64,000 bases of DNA, from assembly GCA_947471745.1 (NCBI GenBank), contig CANJKZ010000080.1, positions 1,533,501 through 1,597,500 of the forward strand. Direction: 5' to 3'. Position numbers and translations under genes: made by a program. The notes under the pieces are model-generated. The model saw only the letters and a list, made by a program, of their open reading frames with translations. It made no database searches and was not told the DNA's origin. The stretch's first letter is position 1. Each line of letters opens with the position of its first letter. Positions 22,001 to 33,651 of the stretch are shown in pieces. This DNA comes from Closterium sp. Naga37s-1. Lineage: Eukaryota; Streptophyta; Zygnematophyceae; Desmidiales; Closteriaceae.

Positions 22001-25000
22001 ATCACAGCATGACAGCATCACAGCATGACAGCATGACAGCATGACAGCATCACAGCATGACAGCATGACAGCATGACAGCATGACAGCATGACAGCATCA
22101 CAGCATCACAGCATCGCAGCATCACAGCATCACAGCATGACAGCATCACAGCATGACAGCATGACAGCATGACAGCATGACAGCATCGCAGCATGACAGC
22201 ATCACAGCATCACAGCATGACAGCATGACAGCATCACAGCATCACAGCATCGCAGCATCACAGCATCACAGCATCGCAGCATCACAGCATCACAGCATCA
22301 CAGCATGACAGCATCACAGCATGACAGCATGACAGCATGACAGCATGACAGCATCGCAGCATGACAGCATGACAGCATGACAGCATGACAGCATCGCAGC
22401 ATGACAGCATCACAGCATCACAGCATCACAGCATCACAGCATGACAGCATGACAGCATGACAGCATCGCAGCATGACAGCATCACAGCATCACAGCATGA
22501 CAGCATGACAACATGACAGCATGACAGCATCGCAGCATCACAGCATCACAGCATCACAGCATCGCAGCATCACAGCATCACAGCATGACAGCATGACAGC
22601 ATCACAGCATGACAGCATCACAGCATCACAGCATGACACCATGACAGCATGACAACATGACAGCATGACAGCATCGCAGCATGACAGCATCACAGCATCA
22701 CAGCATGACAGCATGACAGCATCACAGCATCACAGCATCGCAGCATCACAGCATCGCAGCATCACAGCATCACAGCATGACAGCATCACAGCATGACAGC
22801 ATCACAGCATCGCAGCATCGCAGCATCGCAGCATCGCAGCATCGCAGCATCGCAGCATCGCAGCATCGCAGCATCGCAGCATCGCAGCATCGCAGCATCG
22901 CAGCGTCACAGCATCACAGCATCACAGCATCACAGCATCACAGCATCACAGCATGACAGCATGACAGCATGACAGCATGACAGCATCGCAGCATGACAGC
23001 ATCACAGCATCACAGCATGACAGCATCACAGCATCACAGCATCACAGCATCGCAGCATCACAGCATCACAGCATTGCAGCATCACAGCATCACAGCATCA
23101 CAGCATGACAGCATCACAGCATCACAGCATGACAGCATCACAGCATGACAGCATGACAGCATGACAGCATGACAGCATCGCAGCATGACAGCATGACAGC
23201 ATCGCAGCATGACAGCATCACAGCATCACAGCATGACAGCATGACAGCATGACAGCATGACAGCATGACAGCATCGCAGCATGACAGCATCACAGCATCA
23301 CAGCATGACAGCATGACAGCATGACAGCATGACAGCATCGCAGCATCACAGCATCGCAGCATCGCAGCATCACAGCATCACAGCATCGCAGCATCACAGC
23401 ATCACAGCATGACAGCATGACAGCATCACAGCATGACAGCATGACAGCATCACAGCATCACAGCATGACAGCATGACAGCATGACAGCATGACAGCATCG
23501 CAGCATGACAGCATCACAGCATCACAGCATGACAGCATGACAGCATCACAGCATCACAGCATCGCAGCATCACAGCATCGCAGCATCACAGCATCACAGC
23601 ATGACAGCATGACAACATGACAGCATCGCAGCATCGCAGCATCGCAGCATCGCAGCATCGCAGCATCGCAGCGTCACAGCATCACAGCATCACAGCATGA
23701 CAGCATGACAGCATGACAGCATGACAGCACGACAGCATCACAGCATGACAGCATGACAGCATGACAGCATGACAGCATCACAGCATCACAGCATCACAGC
23801 ATCGCAGCATCACAGCATCACAGCATGACAGCATCACAGCATGACAGCATGACAGCATGACAGCATGACAGCATCGCAGCATGACAGCATCACAGCATCA
23901 CAGCATGACAGCATGACAGCATAACAGCATCACAGCATCGCAGCATCACAGCATCACAGCATCGCAGCATCACAGCATCACAGCATCACAGCATGACAGC
24001 ATGACAGCATGACAGCATGACAGCATGACAGCATCACAGCATCACAGCATCGCAGCATCACAGCATCACAGCATGACAGCATCACAGCATGACAGCATGA
24101 CAGCATGACAGCATCGCAGCATGACAGCATCACAGCATCACAGCATGACAGCATGACAGCATCACAGCATCACAGCATCGCAGCATCACAGCATCACAGC
24201 ATCGCAGCATCACAGCATCACAGCATCACAGCATGACAGCATCACAGCATCACAGCATGACAGCATGACAGCATGACAGCATGACAGCATGACAGCATGA
24301 CAGCATCGCAGCATGACAGCATGACAGCATGACAGCATGACAGCATCGCAGCATGACAGCATCACAGCATCACAGCATGACAGCATCACAGCATGACAGC
24401 ATGACAGCATGACAGCATGACAGCATCGCAGCATGACAGCATGACAGCATGACAGCATGACAGCATCGCAGCATGACAGCGTCACAGCATCACAGCATCA
24501 CAGCATCACAGCATGACAGCATGACAGCATGACAGCATGACAGCATGACAGCATCGCAGCATGACAGCATCACAGCATCACAGCATGACAGCATCACAGC
24601 ATCACAGCATCACAGCATCGCAGCATCACAGCATCACAGCATTGCAGCATCACAGCATCACAGCATCACAGCATGACAGCATCACAGCATCACAGCATGA
24701 CAGCATCACAGCATGACAGCATGACAGCATGACAGCATGACAGCATCGCAGCATGACAGCATGACAGCATGACAGCATCGCAGCATGACAGCATCACAGC
24801 ATCACAGCATCACAGCATCACAGCATGACAGCATGACAGCATGACAGCATCGCAGCATGACAGCATCACAGCATCACAGCATGACAGCATGACAGCATGA
24901 CAGCATGACAGCATCGCAGCATCACAGCATCGCAGCATCGCAGCATCACAGCATCACAGCATCGCAGCATCACAGCATCACAGCATGACAGCATGACAGC

Positions 25001-28000
25001 ATCACAGCATGACAGCATGACAGCATCACAGCATCACAGCATGACAGCATGACAGCATGACAGCATGACAGCATCGCAGCATGACAGCATCACAGCATCA
25101 CAGCATGACAGCATGACAGCATCACAGCATCACAGCATCGCAGCATCACAGCATCGCAGCATCACAGCATCACAGCATGACAGCATGACAGCATGACAGC
25201 ATCGCAGCATCGCAGCATCGCAGCATCGCAGCATCGCAGCATCGCAGCATCGCAGCGTCACAGCATCACAGCATCACAGCATGACAGCATCACAGCATGA
25301 CAGCATGACAGCATGACAGCATCACAGCATGACAGCATGACAGCATGACAGCATGACAGCATGACAGCATCACAGCATCACAGCATCGCAGCATCACAGC
25401 ATCACAGCATGACAGCATCACAGCATGACAGCATGACAGCATGACAGCATGACAGCATCGCAGCATGACAGCATCACAGCATCACAGCATGACAGCATGA
25501 CAGCATCGCAGCATCACAGCATCGCAGCATCACAGCATCACAGCATCGCAGCATCACAGCATCACAGCATCACAGCATGACAGCATCACAGCATCACAGC
25601 ATGACAGCATCACAGCATGACAGCATGACAGCATGACAGCATGACAGCATCGCAGCATGACAGCATGACAGCATGACAGCATGACAGCATCGCAGCATGA
25701 CAGCATCACAGCATCACAGCATCACAGCATGACAGCATGACAGCATGACAGCATGACAGCATCGCAGCATGACAGCATCACAGCATCACAGCATCACAGC
25801 ATGACAGCATGACAGCATGACAGCATCGCAGCATCACAGCATCGCAGCATCACAGCATCACAGCATCACAGCATCACAGCATCACAGCATCACAGCATCA
25901 CAGCATGACAGCATGACAGCATGACAGCATGACAGCATGACAGCATTACAGCATCACAGCATGACAGCATGACAGCATGACAGCATGACAGCATGACAGC
26001 ATCGCAGCATGACAGCATCACAGCATCACAGCATGACAGCATGACAGCATCACAGCATGACAGCATGACAGCATGACAGCATGACAGCATGACAGCATCG
26101 CAGCATGACAGCATCACAGCATCACAGCATGACAGCATGACAGCATGACAGCATCACAGCATCGCAGCATCACAGCATCACAGCATCGCAGCATCACAGC
26201 ATCACAGCATGACAGCATCACAGCATGACAGCATGACAGCATCACAGCATCACAGCATGACAGCATGACAGCATGACAGCATGACAGCATGACAGCATCG
26301 CAGCATGACAGCATCACAGCATGACAGCATGACAGCATGACAGCATGACAGCATGACAGCATCGCAGCATCACAGCATCGCAGCATCGCAGCATCACAGC
26401 ATCACAGCATCGCAGCATCACAGCATCACAGCATGACAGCATGACAGCATCACAGCATGACAGCATGAAAGCATGACAGCATGACAGCATGACAGCATGA
26501 CAGCATCGCAGCATGACAGCATCACAGCATCACAGCATGACAGCATGACAGCATGACAGCATCACAGCATCGCAGCATCACAGCATCGCAGCATCGCAGC
26601 ATCACAGCATCACAGCATCGCAGCATCACAGCATCACAGCATGACAGCATCACAGCATCACAGCATGACAGCATGACAGCATGACAGCATGACAGCATGA
26701 CAGCATGACAGCATGACAGCATGACAGCATCGCAGCATGACAGCATCACAGCATCACAGCATGACAGCATGACAGCATCACAGCATCACAGCATCGCAGC
26801 ATCACAGCATCACAGCATCGCAGCATCACAGCATCACAGCATCACAGCATGACAGCATCACAGCATCACAGCATGACAGCATCACAGCATGACAGCATGA
26901 CAGCATGACAGCATGACAGCATCGCAGCATGACAGCATGACAGCATGACAGCATGACAGCATCGCAGCATGACAGCATCACAGCATCACAGCATGACAGC
27001 ATCACAGCATGACAGCATGACAGCATGACAGCATGACAGCATCGCAGCATGACAGCATGACAGCATGACAGCATGACAGCATCGCAGCATGACAGCGTCA
27101 CAGCATCACAGCATCACAGCATCACAGCATCACAGCATGACAGCATGACAGCATGACAGCATGACAGCATGACAGCATCGCAGCATGACAGCATCACAGC
27201 ATCACAGCATGACAGCATCACAGCATCACAGCATCACAGCATCGCAGCATCACAGCATCACAGCATTGCAGCATCACAGCATCACAGCATCACAGCATGA
27301 CAGCATCACAGCATCACAGCATGACAGCATCACAGCATGACAGCATGACAGCATGACAGCATGACAGCATCGCAGCATGACAGCATGACAGCATGACAGC
27401 ATCGCAGCATGACAGCATCACAGCATCACAGCATCACAGCATCACAGCATGACAGCATGACAGCATGACAGCATCGCAGCATGACAGCATCACAGCATCA
27501 CAGCATGACAGCATGACAGCATGACAGCATGACAGCATCGCAGCATCACAGCATCGCAGCATCGCAGCATCACAGCATCACAGCATCGCAGCATCACAGC
27601 ATCACAGCATGACAGCATGACAGCATCACAGCATGACAGCATGACAGCATCACAGCATCACAGCATGACAGCATGACAGCATGACAGCATGACAGCATCG
27701 CAGCATGACAGCATCACAGCATCACAGCATGACAGCATGACAGCATCACAGCATCACAGCATCGCAGCATCACAGCATCGCAGCATCACAGCATCACAGC
27801 ATGACAGCATGACAGCATGACAGCATCGCAGCATCGCAGCATCGCAGCATCGCAGCATCGCAGCATCGCAGCATCGCAGCGTCACAGCATCACAGCATCA
27901 CAGCATGACAGCATCACAGCATGACAGCATGACCGCATGACAGCATCACAGCATGACAGCATGACAGCATGACAGCATGACAGCATGACAGCATCACAGC

Positions 28001-29103
28001 ATCACAGCATCGCAGCATCACAGCATCACAGCATGACAGCATCACAGCATGACAGCATGACAGCATGACAGCATGACAGCATCGCAGCATGACAGCATCA
28101 CAGCATCACAGCATGACAGCATGACAGCATCACAGCATCACAGCATCGCAGCATCACAGCATCACAGCATCGCAGCATCACAGCATCACAGCATCACAGC
28201 ATGACAGCATCACAGCATCACAGCATGACAGCATCACAGCATGACAGCATGACAGCATGACAGCATGACAGCATCGCAGCATGACAGCATCACAGCATCA
28301 CAGCATGACAGCATGACAGCATCACAGCATCACAGCATCGCAGCATCACAGCATCACAGCATCGCAGCATCACAGCATCACAGCATCACAGCATCACAGC
28401 ATCACAGCATGACAGCATGACAGCATCACAGCATCACAGCATGACAGCATGACAGCATGACAGCATGACAGCATGACAGCATCACAGCATCACAGCATCA
28501 CAGCATCACAGCATGACAGCATGACAGCATGACAGCATCACAGCATCGCAGCATCACAGCATCGCAGCATCGCAGCATCACAGCATCACAGCATCGCAGC
28601 ATCACAGCATCACAGCATGACAGCATCACAGCATCACAGCATGACAGCATGACAGCATCACAGCATGACAGCATGACAGCATGACAGCATCGCAGCATGA
28701 CAGCATCACAGCATCACAGCATGACAGCATGACAGCATCACAGCATCACAGCATAGCAGCATCACAGCATCGCAGCATCACAGCATCACAGCATCACAGC
28801 ATGACAGCATGACAGCATCGCAGCATCGCAGCATCGCAGCATCGCAGCATCGCAGCATCGCAGCAAGCTCCTCCACAGCGTTCATTCAAGGTGATGGACA
28901 GTCAATGCGGCAGTGGAGCAATCAAGCAATTACTCTCCCTTCCCAGCAGCCCCAGCAGCAGTGCGCACCAGTTTGCTCCTGTCAACGAGCAGCATGGAGG
29001 TGTAGGCTTCGAGGAAGACGTGTTGGCAGCGCCGCACGGCCGCCAGGCCCCTGACGGTGATGTCACTCTCGTCCCACAGCCCCACGCCCACCACGTACAG
29101 CAT
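19056..29103 (-). CDS. DPH5: DPH5, diphthine methyl ester synthase (seven exons)
   Basis: SAM-dependent methyltransferase of diphthamide synthesis on translation elongation factor 2, cytosolic. Exons on the minus strand: 28969-29103, 21312-21436, 20780-20896, 20340-20452, 19943-19982, 19518-19609, 19056-19309. All have GT/AG ends and agree in phase, giving about 291 residues, near the usual 285. Family motifs in order: [47 protein letters not shown] joined to [54 protein letters not shown] joined to [44 protein letters not shown]. The last acceptor (19310) has an alternative a few codons inward. An acidic tail ([12 protein letters not shown]) follows the domain. Intron 1 is 7,532 bp and nearly all satellite; introns 3 and 5 have donor-like tandem repeats. 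Looks intact. Confidence 0.93.
19911..19943 (-). repeat. 15-bp tandem copies of the DPH5 intron-5 donor
   Basis: On the sense (minus) strand the exon-5 end CAG|GTGAGGCTGGGG is repeated at 15-bp steps: donors at 19943 (used), 19928 and 19913, the last ending GTGACA. Three copies. Confidence 0.8.
20693..20745 (-). repeat. 12-bp GTGAGT-containing repeat in DPH5 intron 3
   Basis: Four to five copies of GGCAGTGAGTGT on the sense strand, starting about 35 bases into intron 3. Each copy contains GTGAGT. Confidence 0.8.
21743..28865. repeat. 7.1-kb satellite of 8-bp units CAGCATCA/CAGCATGA/CAGCATCG in DPH5 intron 1
   Basis: About 890 tandem 8-bp units, almost all one of three variants CAGCATCA, CAGCATGA, CAGCATCG, with rare others (CAGCATTG, CAGCGTCA, CAACATGA). 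It begins about 300 bp from the intron acceptor and ends 103 bp from the donor. Because 8 is not a multiple of 3, the repeating peptides seen in conceptual translation (MLSCCHAV) are artefacts of three units. Rare variants mark a higher-order structure: GTCA at 22905, 23673, 24481, 25257, 27097, 27881 and ATTG at 23073, 24641, 27265. Confidence 0.97.
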
Positions 29104-30654
29104 GCTGCCCCCCGCCCCACCGCCGAGTGGTAGTGCTGCTGCTGCTGATCCTCTGATGCGAGGCTCGCTTGAGCAGCAGTGGTGGGAAGTTGAGCGCACA
29201 CGTTGTGGCGGGGCGGCACGGCAGGGCGCAGTGGAGCCGTGCAGCAGGGCAACTTGCGGCACGCACGCGGGGGCAGCACGGCAGAGAGAAGCTTGGCGCT
29301 GTGGATGGGATGGGATGGGATGGGATGGGATGGGATGATTCGAGAAGCAAGCAAGTTGGTGTGGGTGGAAGGAGGCGGCGGTGAGCGGGGCGCTAATGGA
29401 GGGGGTAGGCGCGCCGTGGAGGCGGTGAGTGCTGCATGGTTACAGGCGGACGCTGTGGCAGAGGGGCAGCACGCCACGCACATCAGCCGCCTTCCCCCTC
29501 TCTCTCCTTTCTCTTAGGGCGTATTCCTAGCTTCATGTCATCCCGTGTTTGTGTCATCCGAAATTGTGGGAGCCAATCGGAAAACCCGCGTTTCGAGCTT
29601 TGGATTTTTCGATTGGATCCCACAATTTCGGATGACACAAAGCACGGATGACACGAACTCAGGAATACGCCCTTACCCCCACTGCCCTGTCCCTATCGAC
29701 TTCCTCTCTCATTGTGCTCCCACCCCCCTCCCCCCTTTCCTTGACTCGGCACAATCCCCCCTCCCATGCATCCGTGGCGGCCTCCCCACCCCCGTTTCCA
29801 CCAGGGCGCGAGGCGGCATGGCATGGCTCATGGTGGGGCGCCAGGGGCGACGAGGTGCGACGGAGGGAGGCGACACATGGTGAGTGCGCGTGTGGGGTGA
29901 GGTGCACGGGGTGGACGGCGCGGGGGCAGACAAAACGGGGAGGTGGGCAGCGGAAAAGGCACCGAAGCGGGGGGTGGGGGGCGAGAGGGGCGTAGCGGGG
30001 TCTGGACGGCGACGTGACAGGAAGCCGAGGCGAGGCGACGCGAGGCTGACAGGGGTGCGTGGTGGGGTCGCACGCACCTTGCGAGTCGCGGCACTGGCAG
30101 CGCGCCGACGGCAGCCGGTGTTTACTTTGTTGCGGATGAGCCCGATGCGGGTTAGTACTAGAGTATCTGGTGGAAGGCGTTGATCGCCACGTGGCGTATC
30201 GCCGCCTCTCCCGACTGCACGTCGGCCCTGCCCGCCGCACGCACCCGATCTGCGGTCGTGATGGTGCTGCTGTAACCACGCTCTCGGGACGCGTTTCTAA
30301 AGCTCAACTCGACTTTCGATAGTTCGAAACTATCGTGTGAAAAGGGTTGGAGCAATGCTCCTCCTCCGAATATTAGCGAGAGCGCTTGCGAATAAAATCA
30401 CCTCCTCGTACACCTCAGGCGGGGTCCTCATTTCATCGCGCTCAACCTACATTGTAACCACCAACCAAACCCCCCCCATTTTCGCAGCTTGCATCCCAGC
30501 CGAGTGCAAGGCAGGGCATTGCATTAACGCGGATCTCAACCCGCACCCGCGCTCCTCCAATCTGTTCTCGCCTTTCTCCGTTTCTCTCCTCGGCCGTTCA
30601 TCGTCCCACCAGACGCTACTAACAGGCGTTGCATAAACCCGTCGGGCTGCCGCC
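29104..30654. promoter_or_regulatory. Divergent intergenic region between DPH5 and the ubinuclein-like gene
   Basis: The two start codons (29103 minus, 30655 plus) face away from each other across 1.55 kb, so both promoters must be here. It contains a GGGAT pentamer run at 29307-29336 about 200 bp upstream of the DPH5 start, and a MITE at 29517-29672. No TATA box is placed with confidence. Low-complexity ORFs across it are not supported as genes. Confidence 0.6.
29517..29672. mobile_element. 156-bp PIF/Harbinger-type (Tourist-like) MITE with TTA duplication
   Basis: Terminal repeats start GGGCGTATTCCT and end AGGAATACGCCC, flanked by TTA at 29514-29516 and 29673-29675. Almost the whole element folds back: GTGTCATCCGAAATTGTGGG (about 29552-29571) is mirrored at about 29620-29640. 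A 3-bp TTA duplication with a GGG-starting terminal repeat fits PIF/Harbinger. No transposase. Confidence 0.85.
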
Positions 30655-31648
30655 ATGGCGGGGCGTCGCGAGTCCGTGCGGCTCGTCGTGCGACTCGATC
30701 CCTTCGCCACAACGCACATCAACTACGCGCACCTCCTTCGACAAGCTTCTCCCGCACAGCCTTCCGCGCCTCTTCCGCCGCTTCCTTCGGGGCCGCTCCA
30801 GTCGGCGGAAGGCGCGGGAAGCGGTGAAGTTCGCGGCGAGGCGGAGGCGGATGGCGCAGCGGCGACGGGCAGCAGCGAGAAGGAGCGAGCGGGAGGCGAT
30901 GCGCAGCCGGGAAGTGCGGGGTTGCTGGTGCGTCTTACTGCTCGACCATGTCGACCGCTGCTGCGCGATACGTCTGGTTACTGTTCTCGTTTCGCGACAA
31001 GCACTTCGCGAAGCCGCCGGGCGCCCATCGATTCCTCCCATGATGTGTGCCTTGTCTAAATCGCTGCGTTTTTAATAAAACCAGTTTCCCTTATTCCCCC
31101 CTTTCCCCGCCTCGGCAAGCAGGCGGCGCGCGGCAGGGAGTCCAAGGCGGCGGCGCTGCTGGTTGATCCGCTGCCGGAAGCGAGGAACCGATTCAGCGCC
31201 GTCATCGACAAGATCTCGCGCCTCTACGCCGTACGTCAAATTGTTGCTTCGTGGCTTGTCTTGTTCTCGCCATGTGGCGAAGAGTGCGCCGTTAAGGGTG
31301 TTGTTCCGCGCATGGTGCGTCTGCAAACCTAGACGAACCCTGATTGCTCATCGTTGTTTGCTCGCACATGCGCGACTCATGTCATGTGGCGCTCTCCTCT
31401 CCGCTGCTGCGTGCGCGCAGGGCTCTGACAGCGACGACGATGACGGCGGCATGGATGATGGGCGCTCCGCCGCGGAGGGGGCGGACGGGGGAAGGGCGGG
31501 GCAGCGCGGCGACGAGGGACCAGCACGGGGCGGCGAGGGGGAGGGGGGAGCGGGCGAGGAGGGGTGGGAGGGGTGGGAGGAGGGTGGTGAGTGGGAGGAG
31601 GAGTACGACACGGCCGACCCCTTCATTGACGACTCTGACCTCGTACGC

Positions 31649-31738
<90 letters not shown>

Positions 31739-31739
31739 C

Positions 31740-31779
<40 letters not shown>

Positions 31780-32634
31780 CCCCACCCCCATGCATGCGCA
31801 CGCCCCCCCACCTCCTTGCTGTGCTGCCCGTGTGGTGTCGCAGTGGGAGAGTGCTGCCGTCAGCTATGCTGTGCCTTGCTTTCGTCGTTCCATGCTTTGC
31901 TTCATCTATTTTCCAGTGACTATGCTTCATCTATTTTCCAGTGACTATGCTTCATCTATTTTCCAGTGACTATGCTTCATCTATTTTCCAGTGACTATGC
32001 TTCATCTATTTTCCAGTGACTATGCTTCATCTATTTTCCAGTGACTATGCTTCATCTATTTTCCAGTGACTATGCTTCATCTATTTTCCAGTGACTATGC
32101 TTCATCTATTTTCCAGTGACTATGCTTCATCTATTTTCCAGTGACTATGCTTCATCTATTTTCCAGTGACTATGCTTCATCTATTTTCCAGTGACTATGC
32201 TTCATCTATTTTCCAGTGACTATGCTTTATCGATTTTCCAGTGACTATGCTTCATCTATTTTCCAGTGACTATGCTTCATCTATTTTCCAGTGACTATGC
32301 TTCATCTATTTTCCAGTGACTATGCTTCATCTATTTTCCAGTGACTATGCTTCATCTATTTTCCAGTGACTATGCTTCGCTTCTCATCGCGCAACTCACA
32401 TTGCCACATTGGTTGCTGCTGCATGGGTGGAATGGCATGCATGGTGGAATGGCATGCATGGGTGGAATGGCATGCATGGGTGGAATGGCATGCATGGGAC
32501 ATCATCTCACCATTGGGCACGGCATGATGGCATGGCATGGCATGGGCGGCAGAAGGAGTATTTCTCGTCCAACTGCAAGGCAAAGCGACCTGGCTTCTTT
32601 GTCAACCGATCCGACCCCCAACACTCACCGCCCA
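30655..32634 (+). CDS. Ubinuclein-like HIRA-complex subunit, 5' half (Hpc2-related domain)
   Basis: Ubinucleins bind HIRA and promote replication-independent deposition of histone H3.3 in the nucleus. Exons seen: 30655-30927 (RLVVRLDPFATTHINYAHLL), about 31120-31230 (EARNRFSAVIDKISRLYA), 31421-31642 (GSDSDDDDGG, Gly/Glu-rich, ending EEYDTADPFIDDSDL) and 32553-32634 (KEYFSSNCKAKRPGFFVNR). Introns between them have GT/AG ends; the first three junctions are phase 0. NRF.AVI.KI.RLY, then the acidic patch, YDT.DPFIDDSDL and EYF...GFFVNR form the Hpc2-related domain. Exon 2 may start at 31120 or 31123. Ubinucleins are usually 600-1100 residues, and only about 230 are placed here. Downstream exons, including the middle conserved region, were not found, so the gene may be unusual, truncated or simply unresolved. 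The golgin gene converges on it. Confidence 0.75.
31650..31787 (+). repeat. CCCATG hexamer array in the ubinuclein intron
   Basis: About 22 copies of CCCATG (one CCCACG), starting about 8 bases after the exon donor at 31642. The multiple-of-three unit gives open frames on both strands (PMPMPM, MGMGMG, HAHAHA), none of them supported as protein. Confidence 0.95.
31899..32375 (+). repeat. 25-bp repeat, each copy a 3' splice-site look-alike
   Basis: About 19 near-identical 25-bp units of the form TGACTATGCTTCAT followed by CTATTTTCCAG. On the gene's sense strand each unit offers a branch-like TGACTAT, a pyrimidine-rich stretch and CAG. It ends about 180 bp before the predicted acceptor at 32552. 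One unit differs (TTTATCGATTTTCCAG, near 32225). Confidence 0.92.
32427..32500 (+). repeat. 18-bp repeat GGTGGAATGGCATGCATG
   Basis: Four copies, some with one base fewer, in the last 130 bp of the ubinuclein intron. Confidence 0.85.
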
Positions 32635-33521
32635 GGTGCTTCCCCTCCCTTCCCTTCCCTTCCCTTCCCTTCCCTTCCCTTTCCATCCTTCTCACACCTC
32701 CCCCCGATTTCCCTCACTTTCCCTACGGAGCTTGTGCTTTTCGCCATGCTTGCTGCACTGCCATGCCATGCTCCCTCCACTCACAACTCACACGTCTCCC
32801 TCTCATCACTCTGCCGCCTTCTATGTGCTCATCTTCAATTCGTCTTCACCCTTCTTTACCCATCACTCCCACTTCCCACCGCCCGCTGCCGCTACTCGTC
32901 CGTCCTCGCACCTGCCACCAGTCCTGCCTCGCCTGGCGGGTCGCCATCAGCGGCAGCGCGGGCAGCAGGGGGGGCGTCACTGAGGGGCACGCTGCGGGGC
33001 GTGAAGCAGGCGGCCAGGGCGGCAGGGGGGGCGGTGGCAGGCAGGGGCGGGCGCGGCAGGGGCGGGCACAGGGCGCAGCACGTGGCAGCGCTGGGCGTGC
33101 GGCGCAGGGGGGCGCTGAAAGGGGGGTTTGGCGGGCAGGGGGGGCGCGGGTCAGGCGTGGGGCACATGGTGATTGGCATGCGCGGCAGGGGCAGGAGCAG
33201 AGGGAGGGGGCGCGGGAGAGGGCAAGGGAGGGGAATGGCGCATGGTGCTGCTGCTACTGCTAACGCTGCTGGTGCTGGCGGTGGCGGTGGTGGAGCACAT
33301 GAGGCGAGCACTGGCCTGGCAGCCGCTGAACCGCATGCCCTCTCACAGCAGCCGCCGCAACAGCAGCAGCAGCAGTAGCAGCTGGGCGGTGTGCTGCTGG
33401 TGCTGCTGGTTGTGGCAAGGAGTAGAGGCAGGAGGGGGGCAGGTGTGCTGAGAGGACGCAAGAGGGGGAGTGATAGAGGCGAAGATGTGAGACATGCAGC
33501 AAAGGATGGTGTTGCTGTGGC
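32635..33521 (+). other. Unresolved 3' part of the ubinuclein locus
   Basis: Starts with a CTTCC pyrimidine run (32645-32690). An open stretch (32880-33378) encodes Gly/Arg/Ala-rich sequence ending in a Gln run. It could be a basic ubinuclein exon, but the frame is unclear and there are no conserved motifs. I do not call it as a gene. Confidence 0.3.
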
Positions 33522-33524
33522 TAA

Positions 33525-33651
33525 CCATGTGAGTGGGTGACCGTGTGAGTGGCTGACCATGTGAGTGGCTGACCATGTGAGTGGGTGAGCATGTGAGTGG
33601 GTGACCATGTGAGTGGCTGACCATGTGAGTGGGTGAGCATGTGAGTGGGTG
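33525..33651 (+). repeat. 16-bp GTGAGTG-containing repeat
   Basis: Eight copies of GACCATGTGAGTGGCT and variants. GTGAGT occurs in every copy on the plus strand, which is the sense strand of the ubinuclein-like gene. Confidence 0.88.

Noticed and set aside
23138..28698. Repeated ORFs [16 protein letters not shown] across the 8-bp array
   Set aside because: 24-bp period (three 8-bp units) of an intronic satellite, without any stop by chance.
21743..28865. CRISPR array or centromeric satellite
   Set aside because: No spacers between repeats, so not CRISPR; an 8-bp unit inside an intron of a conserved gene does not look like a centromere array.
31348..31944. MPMPMP / HGHGHG / PCPCPC / WAWAWA proteins
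   Set aside because: Hexamer CCCATG array in an intron; open on both strands by composition.
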